Below, in pieces: positions 37,601-46,726 of a stretch of DNA of 64,000 nucleotides. Origin of the DNA: Dactylosporangium sp. AC04546 (GTDB taxonomy: Bacteria > Actinomycetota > Actinomycetes > Mycobacteriales > Micromonosporaceae); assembly GCF_022095675.1 (NCBI RefSeq), contig NZ_JAHYSG010000060.1:1-64000 (forward strand), in the 5' to 3' direction. How positions within the stretch are numbered: position 1 is the first letter of the stretch; each line of letters opens with the position of its first letter. The notes under the pieces were generated by a model, which was not told the origin of the DNA, did not search any database, and saw nothing but the letters and a program-made list of their open reading frames with translations. A program made the translations under genes and the position numbers.

Positions 37601-38443
37601 ATGCACACCGCTCGCATCGTCGCCGGGTACGACGGCTCGGCCGAGTCCCTGGCCGCCGTCGACTGGGCCGCCGCCGAGGCCGAACGCACCGGCGCGCCGT
37701 TGCAGGTCATCAACGCCTACCGGCAGGTCTGGCCCGCCGCCTACTACGACGTCGCCCCGGAGCTCACCGAGGCCGCGAACCGGCAGGCCGAGACGCTCGT
37801 CGGCGACGCCGTCGCCCGGGTCCGCGGGCGCGGCACGGGCATCGACGTCATCGGCACCGCCGTCGACGCCCTGCCCGCCGCCACCCTGCTCGACGTCGGC
37901 GCGGCCGGCGCCCGGCTGCTCGTCGTCGGCAACCGCGGCGCCGGCGGGCTGACGAACCTCCTCATGGGCTCGGTCAGCCAGCAGGTCGCCACCCACGCCA
38001 GCGTCCCGGTGGCCGTCGTCCGCGGCCGCAGCACCGCGACCGGCGGCCCCGTCGTCGCCGGCACCGACGACTCGCCCGGCGCCGGCGCCGCCCTGGCCCT
38101 CGCGTTCGAGGCCGCCCGCGCCCGCGGCGCCGGGCTCGTCGCGATCCGCGCGTACGTGCCGCCGGTCCAGCCGGTGCTGCCGTACAGCGAGATCGAGGCA
38201 CAGGAGCGCGCGGCCCTGGAGGCCTCCGTCGCCGGCTGGGCCGCCAAGTACCCGGACGTGGCCGTCGAGACCCGGGTGGCCGTCGGGCGGGCGGCGAAGG
38301 TCCTCATCGGCGTGTCGCACACCGCGCAGCTCGTGGTCGTCGGCAGCCGCGGCCACGGCGGGTTCACCGGCCTGCTGCTCGGCTCCGTCGGCCAGCAGCT
38401 CATGCACCACGCCGAGTGCCCCGTGCTCATCGGTCACGCGTAA
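37601..38443 (+). CDS. Universal stress protein, two UspA domains
   Basis: A 280-residue tandem USP, 19 nt after ppdK and with AGGAGGAG before the ATG, so in the same operon. Domain 1: I-V-A-G-Y-D-G-S and G-N-R-G-A-G-G. Domain 2 opens V-V-A-G-T-D-D-S, where the usual G-V-D-G-S is altered, but keeps G-S-R-G-H-G-G-F-T-G-L-L-L-G-S. Close paralogue of the USP at 25903. Confidence 0.93.
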   Translation: MHTARIVAGYDGSAESLAAVDWAAAEAERTGAPLQVINAYRQVWPAAYYDVAPELTEAANRQAETLVGDAVARVRGRGTGIDVIGTAVDALPAATLLDVGAAGARLLVVGNRGAGGLTNLLMGSVSQQVATHASVPVAVVRGRSTATGGPVVAGTDDSPGAGAALALAFEAARARGAGLVAIRAYVPPVQPVLPYSEIEAQERAALEASVAGWAAKYPDVAVETRVAVGRAAKVLIGVSHTAQLVVVGSRGHGGFTGLLLGSVGQQLMHHAECPVLIGHA

Positions 38444-38466
38444 CCGTGCGCGGGCCCGGCGTCGCG

Positions 38467-38509
38467 GTGACCTTCGGCCCTGACGCCGGGCCGGTGCGGG
38501 CGTCACGGT
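38467..38509 (+). promoter_or_regulatory. DosR-like box and -10 for the P-type ATPase (leaderless)
   Basis: Box GTGACCTTCGGCCC (38467-38480) is followed after 23 nt by CACGGT (38504-38509). The ATG at 38516 is exactly 7 nt after the hexamer, so the message should start at the A of ATG. Confidence 0.7.
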
Positions 38510-38515
38510 GGAACC

Positions 38516-40978
38516 ATGACGACCACCACGTCGGCGCCGGCGGGTCTCACCACGGCCCGGGCCGCCGAGATCCGGTCCACGGCGGGGCGCAACGAGCTGC
38601 CGGCGGCGCGGCCGCCGTCGATCGCCGGGCGGATCGCCGCCCAGCTGCGGGACCCGCTCATCGTCGTCCTGCTCGCCGCGATGGTCGTGACGGCCGTCCT
38701 GCGCGACCTGCCCGACCTGGCGGTCATCGCCCTCGTCGTCGTCCTCAACACCACGATCGGCGTGGTCCAGGAGGTCCGCGCCGACCGGGCCGTCGCCGCG
38801 CTGCGGCGCATGGCGGCGCCCCACGCGCGGGTCCGCCGCGACGGCGCCGACGTCGTGCTGCCGGCGGCCGAGCTGGTGCCCGGCGACGTCGTGCGGGTCG
38901 AGGCCGGCGACGTCGTCCCGGCCGACCTGCGCGTCGCCGAGGCCGTGCGGCTCACCGCCGACGAGTCGGCGCTCACCGGCGAGTCGATGACCGTGTCGCG
39001 GGCCGCCGGCGACGAGCTGTCCGCCGGGACGGTCACCGCCACCGGCCGGGCCGTCGGCGTGGTCGTTCGGACCGGCACCGACAGCGCCCTGGGCCGCATC
39101 GCCGCGCTCGTCGCCGGCCAGCCCCGCCGGGCCACCCCGCTGCAGCGGCGCCTCGCCGGGCTCGGCAAGGTCCTCGCCGCCGTCGCGGTCACCCTGTCGG
39201 CGGTCGTCTTCGCCGTCGGCGTGCTACGCGGCCAGCCGGTCACCGAGATGCTGCTCGCCGCGGTCAGCCTCACCGTCGCCGCGGTGCCCGAGTCGCTGCC
39301 CGCCGTCGTCACCCTCGCGCTGGCCCTCGGCGCGCACCGGATGGCGCGCCGCTCGGCGATCGTGCGTCGGCTCCCCACCGTCGAGACGCTCGGCTCGGTC
39401 ACCGTGCTGGCGACCGACAAGACCGGCACCCTCACCGAGGGCCTCATGAGCGTCGAGCGGTTCGTGCTGCCGGACGGGGCGGACATCACGTTCACCGGCC
39501 GCGGCTACGACCCGCGCGGTACCGCCGAGCCGGCCCCCGGCCCCGACGGCCTGGAGCTGGCCCGGGCCCTGGTGCTGTGCACCGACGCCGGCCTCGCCAC
39601 CGGCGACGACGGCACCTGGACCCCGGTCGGCGACCCGATGGAGGCCGCACTGCTCACCGCCGCCGGCCGCTGCGGCGTCGGCGTCGCGCTCCGCGACCGC
39701 TACGAGCGCGTCGACGAGGTGCCGTTCGACGCCGAGCGCCGCCGGATGACCACCGTCCACGCCGACCCCGCCGGCGGCTACCTGGTCGTCGTCAAGGGCG
39801 CCCCGGACGCGCTGCTGACCGGCGACGAGCTCGGCGCCGCGCAGCTGGCCGACGACGGCTACCGCGTCCTGGCCGTCGCCACCGCCCACCACGACGAGCT
39901 GCCGGCCCACGACCGCCTCGAGGACGGGCTGCGCCTGCTCGGCCTCGTCGCCCTCACCGACCCGGTCCGCGAGGCGGCGCCGGCGACCGTGGCCGCGTTC
40001 CACGCCGCCGGCATCCGGCCGATCCTCATCACCGGCGACCACCCGGCCACCGCGACGGCGGTCGCCGCGCGGGTCGGCCTGGTCCGCGCCGGCGACGACC
40101 CGGCCGCGGCCGTCTACGCCCGCACCCGCCCCGAGGAGAAGCTCACCATCATCCGGCGGCTGCAGCGCGACGGCCACGTCGTGGCGATGACCGGCGACGG
40201 CGTGAACGACGCGCCCGCGCTGCGGCGGGCCGACATCGGCGTCGCGATGGGCCGCGGCGGTACCGAAGCCGCCCGGCAGGCCGCCGACCTGGTGCTCGCC
40301 GACGACGACCTGGCCACCATCGGCACCGCGATCCGGGAGGGGCGGCGCATCTACGCCAACATCCGCCGGTTCCTGGTGTACGCCCTGGCCGGCGGCGTCG
40401 CCGAGATCCTCGTCATGCTCGCCGGGCCGTGGCTGGGCCTGGCGGTGCCGCTGCTGCCCGCGCAGATCCTGTGGATCAACATGATCACCCACGGCCTGCC
40501 GGGCGTCGCCCTCGGCGGCGAGCCGGCGACCCCGGACCTGATGCGCCGCCCGCCCCGCCGGCCCGACCAGGCCGTCCTCGGCGGGCTGACCGGGCGCATC
40601 GCGCTCATCGGCGCGCTCATCACCGCCACCGTCCTCGGCACGGCCCTGTGGACGGCCCACGCCGGCGGTCCCTGGCAGACCGTGCTGTTCGTGACGCTGG
40701 GCCTGGCGCAGCTCGGGGTGGCCCTCGCCCTGCGGGTGCGGGCCGGCCGGGCCCGCAACCGCAGCCTGGACGCCGCCGTCGCGCTGTCGCTGCTGCTCCA
40801 GGTGGCCGCGGTGTGGCTGCCGCCGCTGCGGGACCTGCTCGGCACCGAACCGCTGACGCTGGTCCAGCTGGGCGCGTGCGCGCTCGCGGCGGCGGTGCCC
40901 GGGGCGATCACGGCCCTTGTGGCCCGCCGGCCCGGGACGAACGGCCCTGCACCCGCCGCCCGCGAGGCGGTCGAATGA
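38516..40978 (+). CDS. Cation-transporting P-type ATPase (CtpF/PMA1-like)
   Basis: An 820-residue P2-type ATPase. It has an N-terminal cation-ATPase domain, the A-domain loop L-T-G-E-S, the P-E-S-L-P helix-4 motif (Ca/H-type ATPases), the phosphorylated Asp301 in D-K-T-G-T-L-T, K-G-A-P-D in the N-domain, and the hinge T-G-D-G-V-N-D-A-P-A-L. About ten transmembrane helices, four of them after the hinge. Ion not certain; Ca2+ or H+ by motif. M. tuberculosis ctpF is a DosR-regulon gene of the same type. The hibernation factor follows 47 nt downstream. Confidence 0.92.
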   Translation: MTTTTSAPAGLTTARAAEIRSTAGRNELPAARPPSIAGRIAAQLRDPLIVVLLAAMVVTAVLRDLPDLAVIALVVVLNTTIGVVQEVRADRAVAALRRMAAPHARVRRDGADVVLPAAELVPGDVVRVEAGDVVPADLRVAEAVRLTADESALTGESMTVSRAAGDELSAGTVTATGRAVGVVVRTGTDSALGRIAALVAGQPRRATPLQRRLAGLGKVLAAVAVTLSAVVFAVGVLRGQPVTEMLLAAVSLTVAAVPESLPAVVTLALALGAHRMARRSAIVRRLPTVETLGSVTVLATDKTGTLTEGLMSVERFVLPDGADITFTGRGYDPRGTAEPAPGPDGLELARALVLCTDAGLATGDDGTWTPVGDPMEAALLTAAGRCGVGVALRDRYERVDEVPFDAERRRMTTVHADPAGGYLVVVKGAPDALLTGDELGAAQLADDGYRVLAVATAHHDELPAHDRLEDGLRLLGLVALTDPVREAAPATVAAFHAAGIRPILITGDHPATATAVAARVGLVRAGDDPAAAVYARTRPEEKLTIIRRLQRDGHVVAMTGDGVNDAPALRRADIGVAMGRGGTEAARQAADLVLADDDLATIGTAIREGRRIYANIRRFLVYALAGGVAEILVMLAGPWLGLAVPLLPAQILWINMITHGLPGVALGGEPATPDLMRRPPRRPDQAVLGGLTGRIALIGALITATVLGTALWTAHAGGPWQTVLFVTLGLAQLGVALALRVRAGRARNRSLDAAVALSLLLQVAAVWLPPLRDLLGTEPLTLVQLGACALAAAVPGAITALVARRPGTNGPAPAAREAVE

Positions 40979-41025
40979 TCACAAGCGGTTGATCTCCGCG
41001 ACGGTACAGCGAAGGGACGGCAACG

Positions 41026-41340
41026 ATGTCTCGCACACACCACGAGGTCGACGTCACCGTGCAGGTCCAGCACGGCATGGGCCAGCGGGTGCAGGGCTAC
41101 GCCCGGGAGAAGGTCGCCGCGGCGATCGGGCACACGGGCACGCCGGTGTTGTTCGCCCGGGTCCGCCTCGACCGGATCGGCAACCCCGCCGCGACCCGGC
41201 CGGTGACGGCCCGCGCCGAGATCGACCTGAACGGCCGCGTGCTGCACGCCGAGGCCCACGCCGACACCCCGTACGAGGCCGTGGACCTGTTGCAGGACCA
41301 CCTGCTGGCCCAGATGGAGCGCCGCACCACCGTCCGCTGA
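41026..41340 (+). CDS. HPF/RaiA-like ribosome hibernation factor
   Basis: A 104-residue single-domain protein. The beta-alpha-beta-beta-beta-alpha pattern (V-D-V-T-V-Q-V, then V-Q-G-Y-A-R-E-K-V-A-A-A-I, then R-V-R-L-D, A-E-I-D-L, then Y-E-A-V-D-L-L-Q-D-H-L) fits the S30AE/HPF fold. Only the ribosome-binding domain is present, without the C-terminal dimerisation domain of long HPF. It would bind the 30S decoding centre and silence ribosomes in dormancy. A short HPF-like gene (Rv0079) lies in the M. tuberculosis DosR regulon. Probably cotranscribed with the ATPase. Confidence 0.8.
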   Translation: MSRTHHEVDVTVQVQHGMGQRVQGYAREKVAAAIGHTGTPVLFARVRLDRIGNPAATRPVTARAEIDLNGRVLHAEAHADTPYEAVDLLQDHLLAQMERRTTVR

Positions 41341-41355
41341 CCGCGTGCGACCTAT

Positions 41356-41412
41356 GGCGGGGCAGGTCCGGGACTTCCGGCCCTGCCCCGCCGCCGTCGC
41401 GGGCGGGACGCT
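41356..41412 (+). promoter_or_regulatory. Hibernation-factor terminator enclosing the DosR-like box of the next gene
   Basis: A perfect 11-bp stem (41356-41366 with 41382-41392) ends the upstream unit. Its 15-nt loop and right arm contain box GGGACTTCCGGCCC (41370-41383). After 23 nt comes GACGCT (41407-41412), and the ATG at 41419 is 7 nt further on, implying a leaderless mRNA. Confidence 0.65.
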
Positions 41413-41418
41413 GGAACC

Positions 41419-41649
41419 ATGATGTGGTATCCGCACAGCATGACCGGCCTGTCGGTGACCGGCCTGCTCTTCGTCCTGCTGCTCATCGCGGCCGTGGTCG
41501 CGGTGGCGGTTGCTGCCCGCACACGACCGGCCGCCGGGCCCGAGTCGGTCCTCGCCGAGCGCTACGCGCGAGGTGAGATCGACGACAAGGAATACGAGCA
41601 CCGGCTGGCCGTGCTGCGGGCCGAGGTCACGGCTCCGCGATCTCGATGA
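41419..41649 (+). CDS. Small SHOCT-domain membrane protein
   Basis: A 76-residue protein with an N-terminal transmembrane helix (about residues 12-33) and a C-terminal SHOCT motif, L-A-E-R-Y-A-R-G-E-I-D-D-K-E-Y-E-H-R-L. SHOCT is a short helical motif thought to aid oligomerisation. Two adjacent ATGs exist (41419, 41422). There is no ribosome site, but the start coincides with the predicted +1. Its end overlaps the convergent nitroreductase stop by 23 nt. Confidence 0.8.
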   Translation: MMWYPHSMTGLSVTGLLFVLLLIAAVVAVAVAARTRPAAGPESVLAERYARGEIDDKEYEHRLAVLRAEVTAPRSR

Positions 41650-42601
41650 CCTGCTCGGCCGGCAGGCGCGGCGTGTGCGGCGGGCCCGCGTGGTCCGGGT
41701 CGGCGACGCCGAGGCGCAGCACCAGGTAGGGGTAGCCGGTGTCGGAGAGCATCCGCCGCAGTGCCTGGCGGGTGAAGTCCAGCTCGACCGGGCTGCTCAG
41801 CGGCAGCACCGTCGTGCCGTGCTCGGTCGCGCACAGCCAGACCTCGCCGAGCGCCTCGCCGGCCCGCAGCCACTGCTCGGGCTCGTCGGCGTCGCCGTAG
41901 AGCACCGCGTACGACGCGGCGGTGTCGTGGCCCTCGCCGGCGGCCAGGGAGCCGGTCACGCCGAAGTCGCGCTCGGCCACCGTGGTCAGCGGCAGCTCGG
42001 CCGGCAGGACCGCGTCGGGCACGCCGGAGCCCTCGGGCCGGTCACCGCCGACCCAGGAGGCCGTCTCGGCGCGCATCCGCTCGTCGCGGCGGTGCGCCTC
42101 GTCGGCGTGCTCCACCATCACGGCGAGCTGGAGGACCTCGTCGCGGCGCAGGACGTGCAGCCGCGCCCCGGCCTGGCGGGCCGCGTCGACGAGCGCCTGG
42201 CGCACCCCCGGCGGCACCGGCTCCGCGCTGACCACCCGGCGATCGGTGTGCCGCACCCGCAGCAGCTGGAGCCGCTGCATGGCGTGCGGGTCGGCGGGCT
42301 CGTGCGCGACGGCCCGCACGACCGCGAGCGGCGCGCCGGCGAGCGCGGCCGGGCGGTCGACCTCGGACGTCCAGCCCTCGGCGGCCAGGCCGACGAGCGC
42401 GTGGTGCAGCGCGGCGCCGCAGCTGACGAGCATCAGCCGGCCGCTCGGGTCCTGCTCCTGCAGCTGCCGCGCGGGCACGGCGTGCAGCTCCAGACGGTCG
42501 CCCCGCACGACCCAGCGCCACGGCTGCGTGTTGTGCACCGAGGGCGCCAGCCGGGCGGTCTGTGCCGCGCCGACCAGCGCCTGGGTGGCCTGTTCGGTCA
42601 T
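41627..42601 (-). CDS. Acg-family nitroreductase-like protein
   Basis: A 324-residue two-lobed nitroreductase-fold protein. The opening A-P-S-V-H-N-T-Q-P-W-R-W is the Acg hallmark, followed by S-C-G-A-A-L-H-H and R-H-T-D-R-R near residue 115. In Acg (Rv2032) the fold binds FMN but a lid blocks the active site, so flavin storage rather than reduction has been proposed. Third gene of the adhE operon, 16 nt after the second Acg copy. Start follows AGGTGGGG. Confidence 0.88.
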   Translation of the reverse strand: MTEQATQALVGAAQTARLAPSVHNTQPWRWVVRGDRLELHAVPARQLQEQDPSGRLMLVSCGAALHHALVGLAAEGWTSEVDRPAALAGAPLAVVRAVAHEPADPHAMQRLQLLRVRHTDRRVVSAEPVPPGVRQALVDAARQAGARLHVLRRDEVLQLAVMVEHADEAHRRDERMRAETASWVGGDRPEGSGVPDAVLPAELPLTTVAERDFGVTGSLAAGEGHDTAASYAVLYGDADEPEQWLRAGEALGEVWLCATEHGTTVLPLSSPVELDFTRQALRRMLSDTGYPYLVLRLGVADPDHAGPPHTPRLPAEQVIEIAEP

Positions 42602-42617
42602 GTTCCCCACCTCATGG

Positions 42618-43601
42618 TCACGGTTGACCCGGTAGTCCGACAGTATCGGTGCCGGAACGGCGGGTCGACACGGGGACCGGTCCCGCGTCCTGCTCGGGGT
42701 AGCCGACACGCACGGCGATCGCCGGGTGGCCGGCGCCGCCGAGCAGCCGGCGCAGCGCCGCACGCACCGGCTCGACCTCGACCACCTCGCTGATCGGCGA
42801 GGCCGCCAGCCCGCGCGCGGTGAGCGTGAGCCAGACGTCCGACAGCGCCTCACCGGCGGCGAGCCAGGCCGCGGGCGCCTCGGCGTCGACGGCGAGCACG
42901 AGGTACACCGTGCCCCGATCGGCGCCGGGGCCGGGTCGCAGGGTCGCGGGCGCGGCCGGGTTCAGGTCCCGGGGCGGGACCGGCTGGGAGCCGGCGGGCA
43001 CGGTGCTGCGGGCCGACACGCCGTCGCGCTCCTGGCGGGGTCGGGTCGTCCAGGCCAGGATGTCGGCCCGGTACCGGTCGTCGGCGCGCTCCACGGCGTT
43101 GGCGTGGGCGACGGCCGACGCGAACGCCGCGACCTGGTCGGGCCGCACCACGTGCAGGTGCGTGCCGTGCCGCTCGGCGGCCGCGCCCAGCTCGGCCAGG
43201 ACCGACCCGTCCGGGCGGCGGTCGGCGAACGGGCGGCGGTCGGTGCGGCGCCGGTAGATCGCCGCGTAGAGGTCCCGCTCCGCCGGGCCGGGCGCGCCCT
43301 GGCGGATGCGGGCCAGCAGGTCGGGCCGCTCCGCGTCCGGCAGCCGCTCGATGTCCGCCGCGTACCCGGCGGCCCGCAGCGCGACGGTGGCGTGGTGCAG
43401 CGCGGTACCGCAGCTGAGCAGCAGCAGCCGCCCGTCGGGGTCGAGCCCGTCGAGCCGGCGGGCCCGGTCGGCCCACAGCTCGGCGTGCTCGCCCTCGAGG
43501 CGCCACCGCCAGGGCTGGGTGTTGAGGATCGACGGGGCGCGCAGGGCGGCGATCGACGCCTCGGCCAGCTGGTCGATCTCGGCGCGCGGGTGCTGTGTCA
43601 T
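42618..43601 (-). CDS. Acg-family nitroreductase-like protein
   Basis: A 327-residue protein with the Acg signature A-P-S-I-L-N-T-Q-P-W-R-W, S-C-G-T-A-L-H-H and R-R-T-D-R-R-P-F. Its ATG overlaps the adhE stop (ATGA), so it is translationally coupled to fermentation. It groups with the copies at 54055 and 57972 by the L-N-T-Q opening, whereas 41627 and 49944 have H-N-T-Q. Confidence 0.88.
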   Translation of the reverse strand: MTQHPRAEIDQLAEASIAALRAPSILNTQPWRWRLEGEHAELWADRARRLDGLDPDGRLLLLSCGTALHHATVALRAAGYAADIERLPDAERPDLLARIRQGAPGPAERDLYAAIYRRRTDRRPFADRRPDGSVLAELGAAAERHGTHLHVVRPDQVAAFASAVAHANAVERADDRYRADILAWTTRPRQERDGVSARSTVPAGSQPVPPRDLNPAAPATLRPGPGADRGTVYLVLAVDAEAPAAWLAAGEALSDVWLTLTARGLAASPISEVVEVEPVRAALRRLLGGAGHPAIAVRVGYPEQDAGPVPVSTRRSGTDTVGLPGQP

Positions 43602-46246
43602 GATGCCCTCCGCTGCTCGGTGAGGTGGCCGTAGTAGGCGCCGCGCATGAGCTCGCGCAGGTCGGCGAGCATCGGCATGCGCGGGTTGGCCGGGGCGCAC
43701 TGGTCGAGGTAGGCGTTCATGGCCTGCTGCGGCAGGGCGTCCAGGAACGTCGCCTCGTCGACGCCGGCCGCCTGGAACGACGGCTCGATGCCGACCTCGG
43801 CCCGCAGCCGCTCGACCGCCGCCGCGTAGGACTCCACGCCCTCCTCGGGCGTGGCCGCCGGCAGGCCGAGCATGCGGGCGATGTCCTGGTAGCGCTCCGG
43901 GGCGACGTACCGCTCGTACTTGGGCCAGGCGGTCAGCTTCGCCGGCACCGTGCCGTTGTGCCGGATCACGTGCGGCAGCAGGATCGCGTTGGTCCGCCCG
44001 TGCGCGATGTGGAACGTGGCGCCGAGGGTGTGCGCGAGCGAGTGGACGATGCCGAGGAAGGCGTTGCCGAAGGCCATCCCGGCGATCGACCCGGCGTTGT
44101 GCATCTTCTCCCGGGCCACCGGCGCGGCGGCGCCGTCGCGCACGGCGGCCGGCAGGTGCTCGAAGATGAGCCGGATCGCGTGCAGGGCGAGGCCGTCGGT
44201 GTAGTCGCTGGCGTACACCGACACGTACGCCTCGGTCGCGTGGGTGAGGGCGTCGAACCCGCTGTCGGCGGTCACGTTCGGCGGCAGGTCGGCGGTGAGC
44301 GCCGGGTCGACGATCGCCACGCTCGGGGTGAGCGCGTAGTCGGCGAGCGGGTACTTCATGCCGGTCGTCGTGTCGGTGATGACGGCGAACGGGGTGATCT
44401 CGGCGCCGGTGCCCGACGTCGTGGGGACGCACACCAGCCGCGCGAGCCGGCCCAGGGTCGGGAACGTGAAGGCGCGCTTGCGGATGTCGAAGAACTTCTC
44501 CCGCATGTCGGCGAACTCGGTGCCCGGGTGCTCGTAGAGCAGCCACATCACCTTGGCCGCGTCCATCGGCGAGCCGCCGCCGAGGGCGATGATGGTGTCG
44601 GGCCGGAACTGCCGCATGAGCCCGGCGCCCCGCTCGACGGTCGCCATCGTCGGCTCCGGCTCGACGTCGTCGAGGATCTGCACCGTCACCGGGTTGGCGC
44701 CGCGGCGCAGCACGCCGCGGATGCGGTCGACGTAGCCGAGGCGGGTCATCGTCGGGTCGGTCACGATCGTGACCCGGTGCACGCCGGGCAGGTCGGCGAG
44801 GTAGCGGATCGCGTTGGGCTCGAAGTAGATCCTCGGCGGGACCTTGAACCACTGCAGGTTGTTCGTCCGTCGCCCGACCCGCTTGATGTTGAGCAGGTTG
44901 ACCGCCGAGACGTTGCCGGAGACCGAGTTGCGCCCGTAGCTGCCGCAGCCGAGGGTGAGCGAGGGCAGGAACGCGTTGTAGACGTCGCCGATGCCGCCCT
45001 GCGAGGACGGCGAGTTCCAGATGATCCGCACCGCCTTCACCCGCTGGCCGTACGCCTCGGCGGTGGCCGCGTCGGCCGTGTGGATCACGGCGCTGTGGCC
45101 GAGGCCGTCGAGCTCGACCATCTCCTCGGCGAGCCGGAACCCGTCCTCGCGCGACGCGGCGCGCAGCACGGCGAGCACCGGGCAGAGCTTCTCCCGGGTG
45201 AGCGGCTCCTGCGGCCCGACCGAGCCGACGGGCACCAGGATGACGCTCGTGTCGGCGGGCACCTCGAAGCCGGCCTGCTCGGCGATCCACGTGGCGGGCC
45301 GCCCGACCACGTCCGGGTTGAGCGCACCGCCCGGCCCGCCGAAGATGCACCGCTCCAGCTGCTGGCGCTGCGCCGGGGTGGCGACGTGGGCGTGCAGCCG
45401 CGCGAAGACGGCCAGGGCCTCCTCGGCGATCTCCTCGTCGAGGATGACGGCCTGCTCCGACGCGCAGATCATGCCGTTGTCGAAGGTCTTGGACACGACG
45501 ATGTCGTGGACGGCGCGCACGACGTCGGCGGTGCGCTCGACGTAGGCGGGCACGTTGCCGGGGCCGACGCCGAGGGCGGGCTTGCCGGCCGAGTAGGCGG
45601 CCCGGACCATGCCGCTGCCGCCGGTGGCGAGGATGACCGCCACGCCGGGGTGGCGCATGAGCGCCTGGGTCGCCTCGATCGACGGCGCCTCGACCCACTG
45701 GACGCAGTGCCGCGGCGCGCCGGCGGCGATCGCGGCGTCGCGGACGACGCGGGCCGCCTCGGCGCTGCACCGCTGCGCGGCCGGGTGGAAGGCGAACACG
45801 ACCGGGTTGCGGGTCTTCAGGGCGATGAGGGCCTTGAAGATCGTGGTCGAGGTCGGGTTCGTCACCGGGGTGACCGCGCAGACCACGCCGACGGGCTCGG
45901 CGATCTCGACGATCCCGTCGATGTCGTCGCGGGACACCACGCCGACGGTGCGCAGCCCGTCGAGGCTGTGCGCGATGTGCTCCGAGGCGAAGACGTTCTT
46001 GACCGCCTTGTCCTCGAAGACGCCGCGGCCGGTCTCCTCGATCGCCAGCTCGGCGAGGCGGCCGTGCTGGCTGAGCGCGGCGACGGACGCCTTCTTGACG
46101 ATGTGGTCGATCTGCTCCTGGCTGAGGTCCGCGTAGCCGTCCAGCGCCCGTGCGGCCTGGCCCACCAGCCGGTCGATCGCCGCTGCGGGTGCCTCCACGG
46201 TGACGTCCAGGATCGGGGCGGCGGTCACGATGATCACATCCCTCAC
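43598..46246 (-). CDS. adhE: Bifunctional acetaldehyde-CoA/alcohol dehydrogenase
   Basis: An 882-residue fusion. The N-terminal aldehyde dehydrogenase domain (1-440) has catalytic Cys261 (N-G-M-I-C-A-S-E-Q). The C-terminal iron alcohol dehydrogenase domain (450-870) has G-G-G-S-P-M-D-A-A-K and the metal-binding His residues around A-H-T-L-G-A-x-F-H-I-A-H-G. It reduces acetyl-CoA to ethanol, re-oxidising two NADH, and is the natural partner of PFL. AdhE normally forms cytoplasmic spirosomes. Possible GTG starts: 46246, 46237, 46228, near a GAGGG ribosome site. Heads an operon with two Acg genes. Confidence 0.93.
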   Translation of the reverse strand: MRDVIIVTAAPILDVTVEAPAAAIDRLVGQAARALDGYADLSQEQIDHIVKKASVAALSQHGRLAELAIEETGRGVFEDKAVKNVFASEHIAHSLDGLRTVGVVSRDDIDGIVEIAEPVGVVCAVTPVTNPTSTTIFKALIALKTRNPVVFAFHPAAQRCSAEAARVVRDAAIAAGAPRHCVQWVEAPSIEATQALMRHPGVAVILATGGSGMVRAAYSAGKPALGVGPGNVPAYVERTADVVRAVHDIVVSKTFDNGMICASEQAVILDEEIAEEALAVFARLHAHVATPAQRQQLERCIFGGPGGALNPDVVGRPATWIAEQAGFEVPADTSVILVPVGSVGPQEPLTREKLCPVLAVLRAASREDGFRLAEEMVELDGLGHSAVIHTADAATAEAYGQRVKAVRIIWNSPSSQGGIGDVYNAFLPSLTLGCGSYGRNSVSGNVSAVNLLNIKRVGRRTNNLQWFKVPPRIYFEPNAIRYLADLPGVHRVTIVTDPTMTRLGYVDRIRGVLRRGANPVTVQILDDVEPEPTMATVERGAGLMRQFRPDTIIALGGGSPMDAAKVMWLLYEHPGTEFADMREKFFDIRKRAFTFPTLGRLARLVCVPTTSGTGAEITPFAVITDTTTGMKYPLADYALTPSVAIVDPALTADLPPNVTADSGFDALTHATEAYVSVYASDYTDGLALHAIRLIFEHLPAAVRDGAAAPVAREKMHNAGSIAGMAFGNAFLGIVHSLAHTLGATFHIAHGRTNAILLPHVIRHNGTVPAKLTAWPKYERYVAPERYQDIARMLGLPAATPEEGVESYAAAVERLRAEVGIEPSFQAAGVDEATFLDALPQQAMNAYLDQCAPANPRMPMLADLRELMRGAYYGHLTEQRRAS

Positions 46247-46270
46247 GAGTGGTGTGGCGCCGACACCTCC

Positions 46271-46336
46271 ACCCTCGCCGACCCGTCCGCCCGGACCCAG
46301 GGTTCGACGGCCCCGGGACCGGGTGCCGAAAGTCCT
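46271..46336 (-). promoter_or_regulatory. Double DosR-like box and -10 for adhE
   Basis: Distal box AGGACTTTCGGCAC (46336 to 46323) and proximal box GGGCCGTCGAACCC (46313 to 46300) are 23 nt apart centre to centre. After 23 nt comes GAGGGT (46276 to 46271). The proximal box was found from the -10. Confidence 0.5.
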
Positions 46337-46341
46337 GTCGT

Positions 46342-46381
46342 GACCTTACGGTTGCCGATATGCATCGGTAACCGTAAGGTC
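46342..46381. promoter_or_regulatory. PadR operator, 18-bp inverted repeat
   Basis: Arms 46342-46359 and 46364-46381 match at 17 of 18 positions around a 4-nt centre (half-site GACCTTACGGTT). It lies 6 nt before the PadR start and 5 nt from the adhE distal box. It is probably autoregulatory. Confidence 0.7.
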
Positions 46382-46387
46382 AACGCC

Positions 46388-46726
46388 ATGGCTGCCATGC
46401 GGGAACCCACGTTCCTCATCCTGACCGCCCTCGCACCCGGGGCGTTGCACGGCTACGGGCTCATGCAGGAGGTCGGCGAGCTGTCCCGCGGAGCGGTGGT
46501 GCTCGGGGCCGGGACGCTCTACGGGGCCCTCGACCGGCTCGCCGAGCAGGGGCTCATCGCCGTCGACCGGGAGGAGGCCGTGGACGGGCGGCTGCGCCGG
46601 TACTACCGGCTGACCGACGACGGCGCCGCCGCCCTCGCCGCCGAGGCGGAGCGGCTGCGGCGGCACGCCTCCGCCGCGGACGCGGGGCTGCGGCGTCGCG
46701 GCAACCCCGGCGCGGTGACCGCATGA
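46388..46726 (+). CDS. PadR-family transcriptional regulator
   Basis: A 112-residue winged-helix protein. It reads E-P-T-F-L-I-L-T-A-L, then G-Y-G-L-M-Q-E-V, then A-G-T-L-Y-G-A-L-D-R-L-A-E-Q-G-L-I and R-R-Y-Y-R-L-T-D-D-G, the complete PadR N-terminal domain with a short C-terminal helix. It should repress itself and the overlapping downstream membrane gene from the palindrome just upstream, and might also touch adhE. The effector is unknown. ATG 46397 is an alternative start. Confidence 0.9.
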   Translation: MAAMREPTFLILTALAPGALHGYGLMQEVGELSRGAVVLGAGTLYGALDRLAEQGLIAVDREEAVDGRLRRYYRLTDDGAAALAAEAERLRRHASAADAGLRRRGNPGAVTA

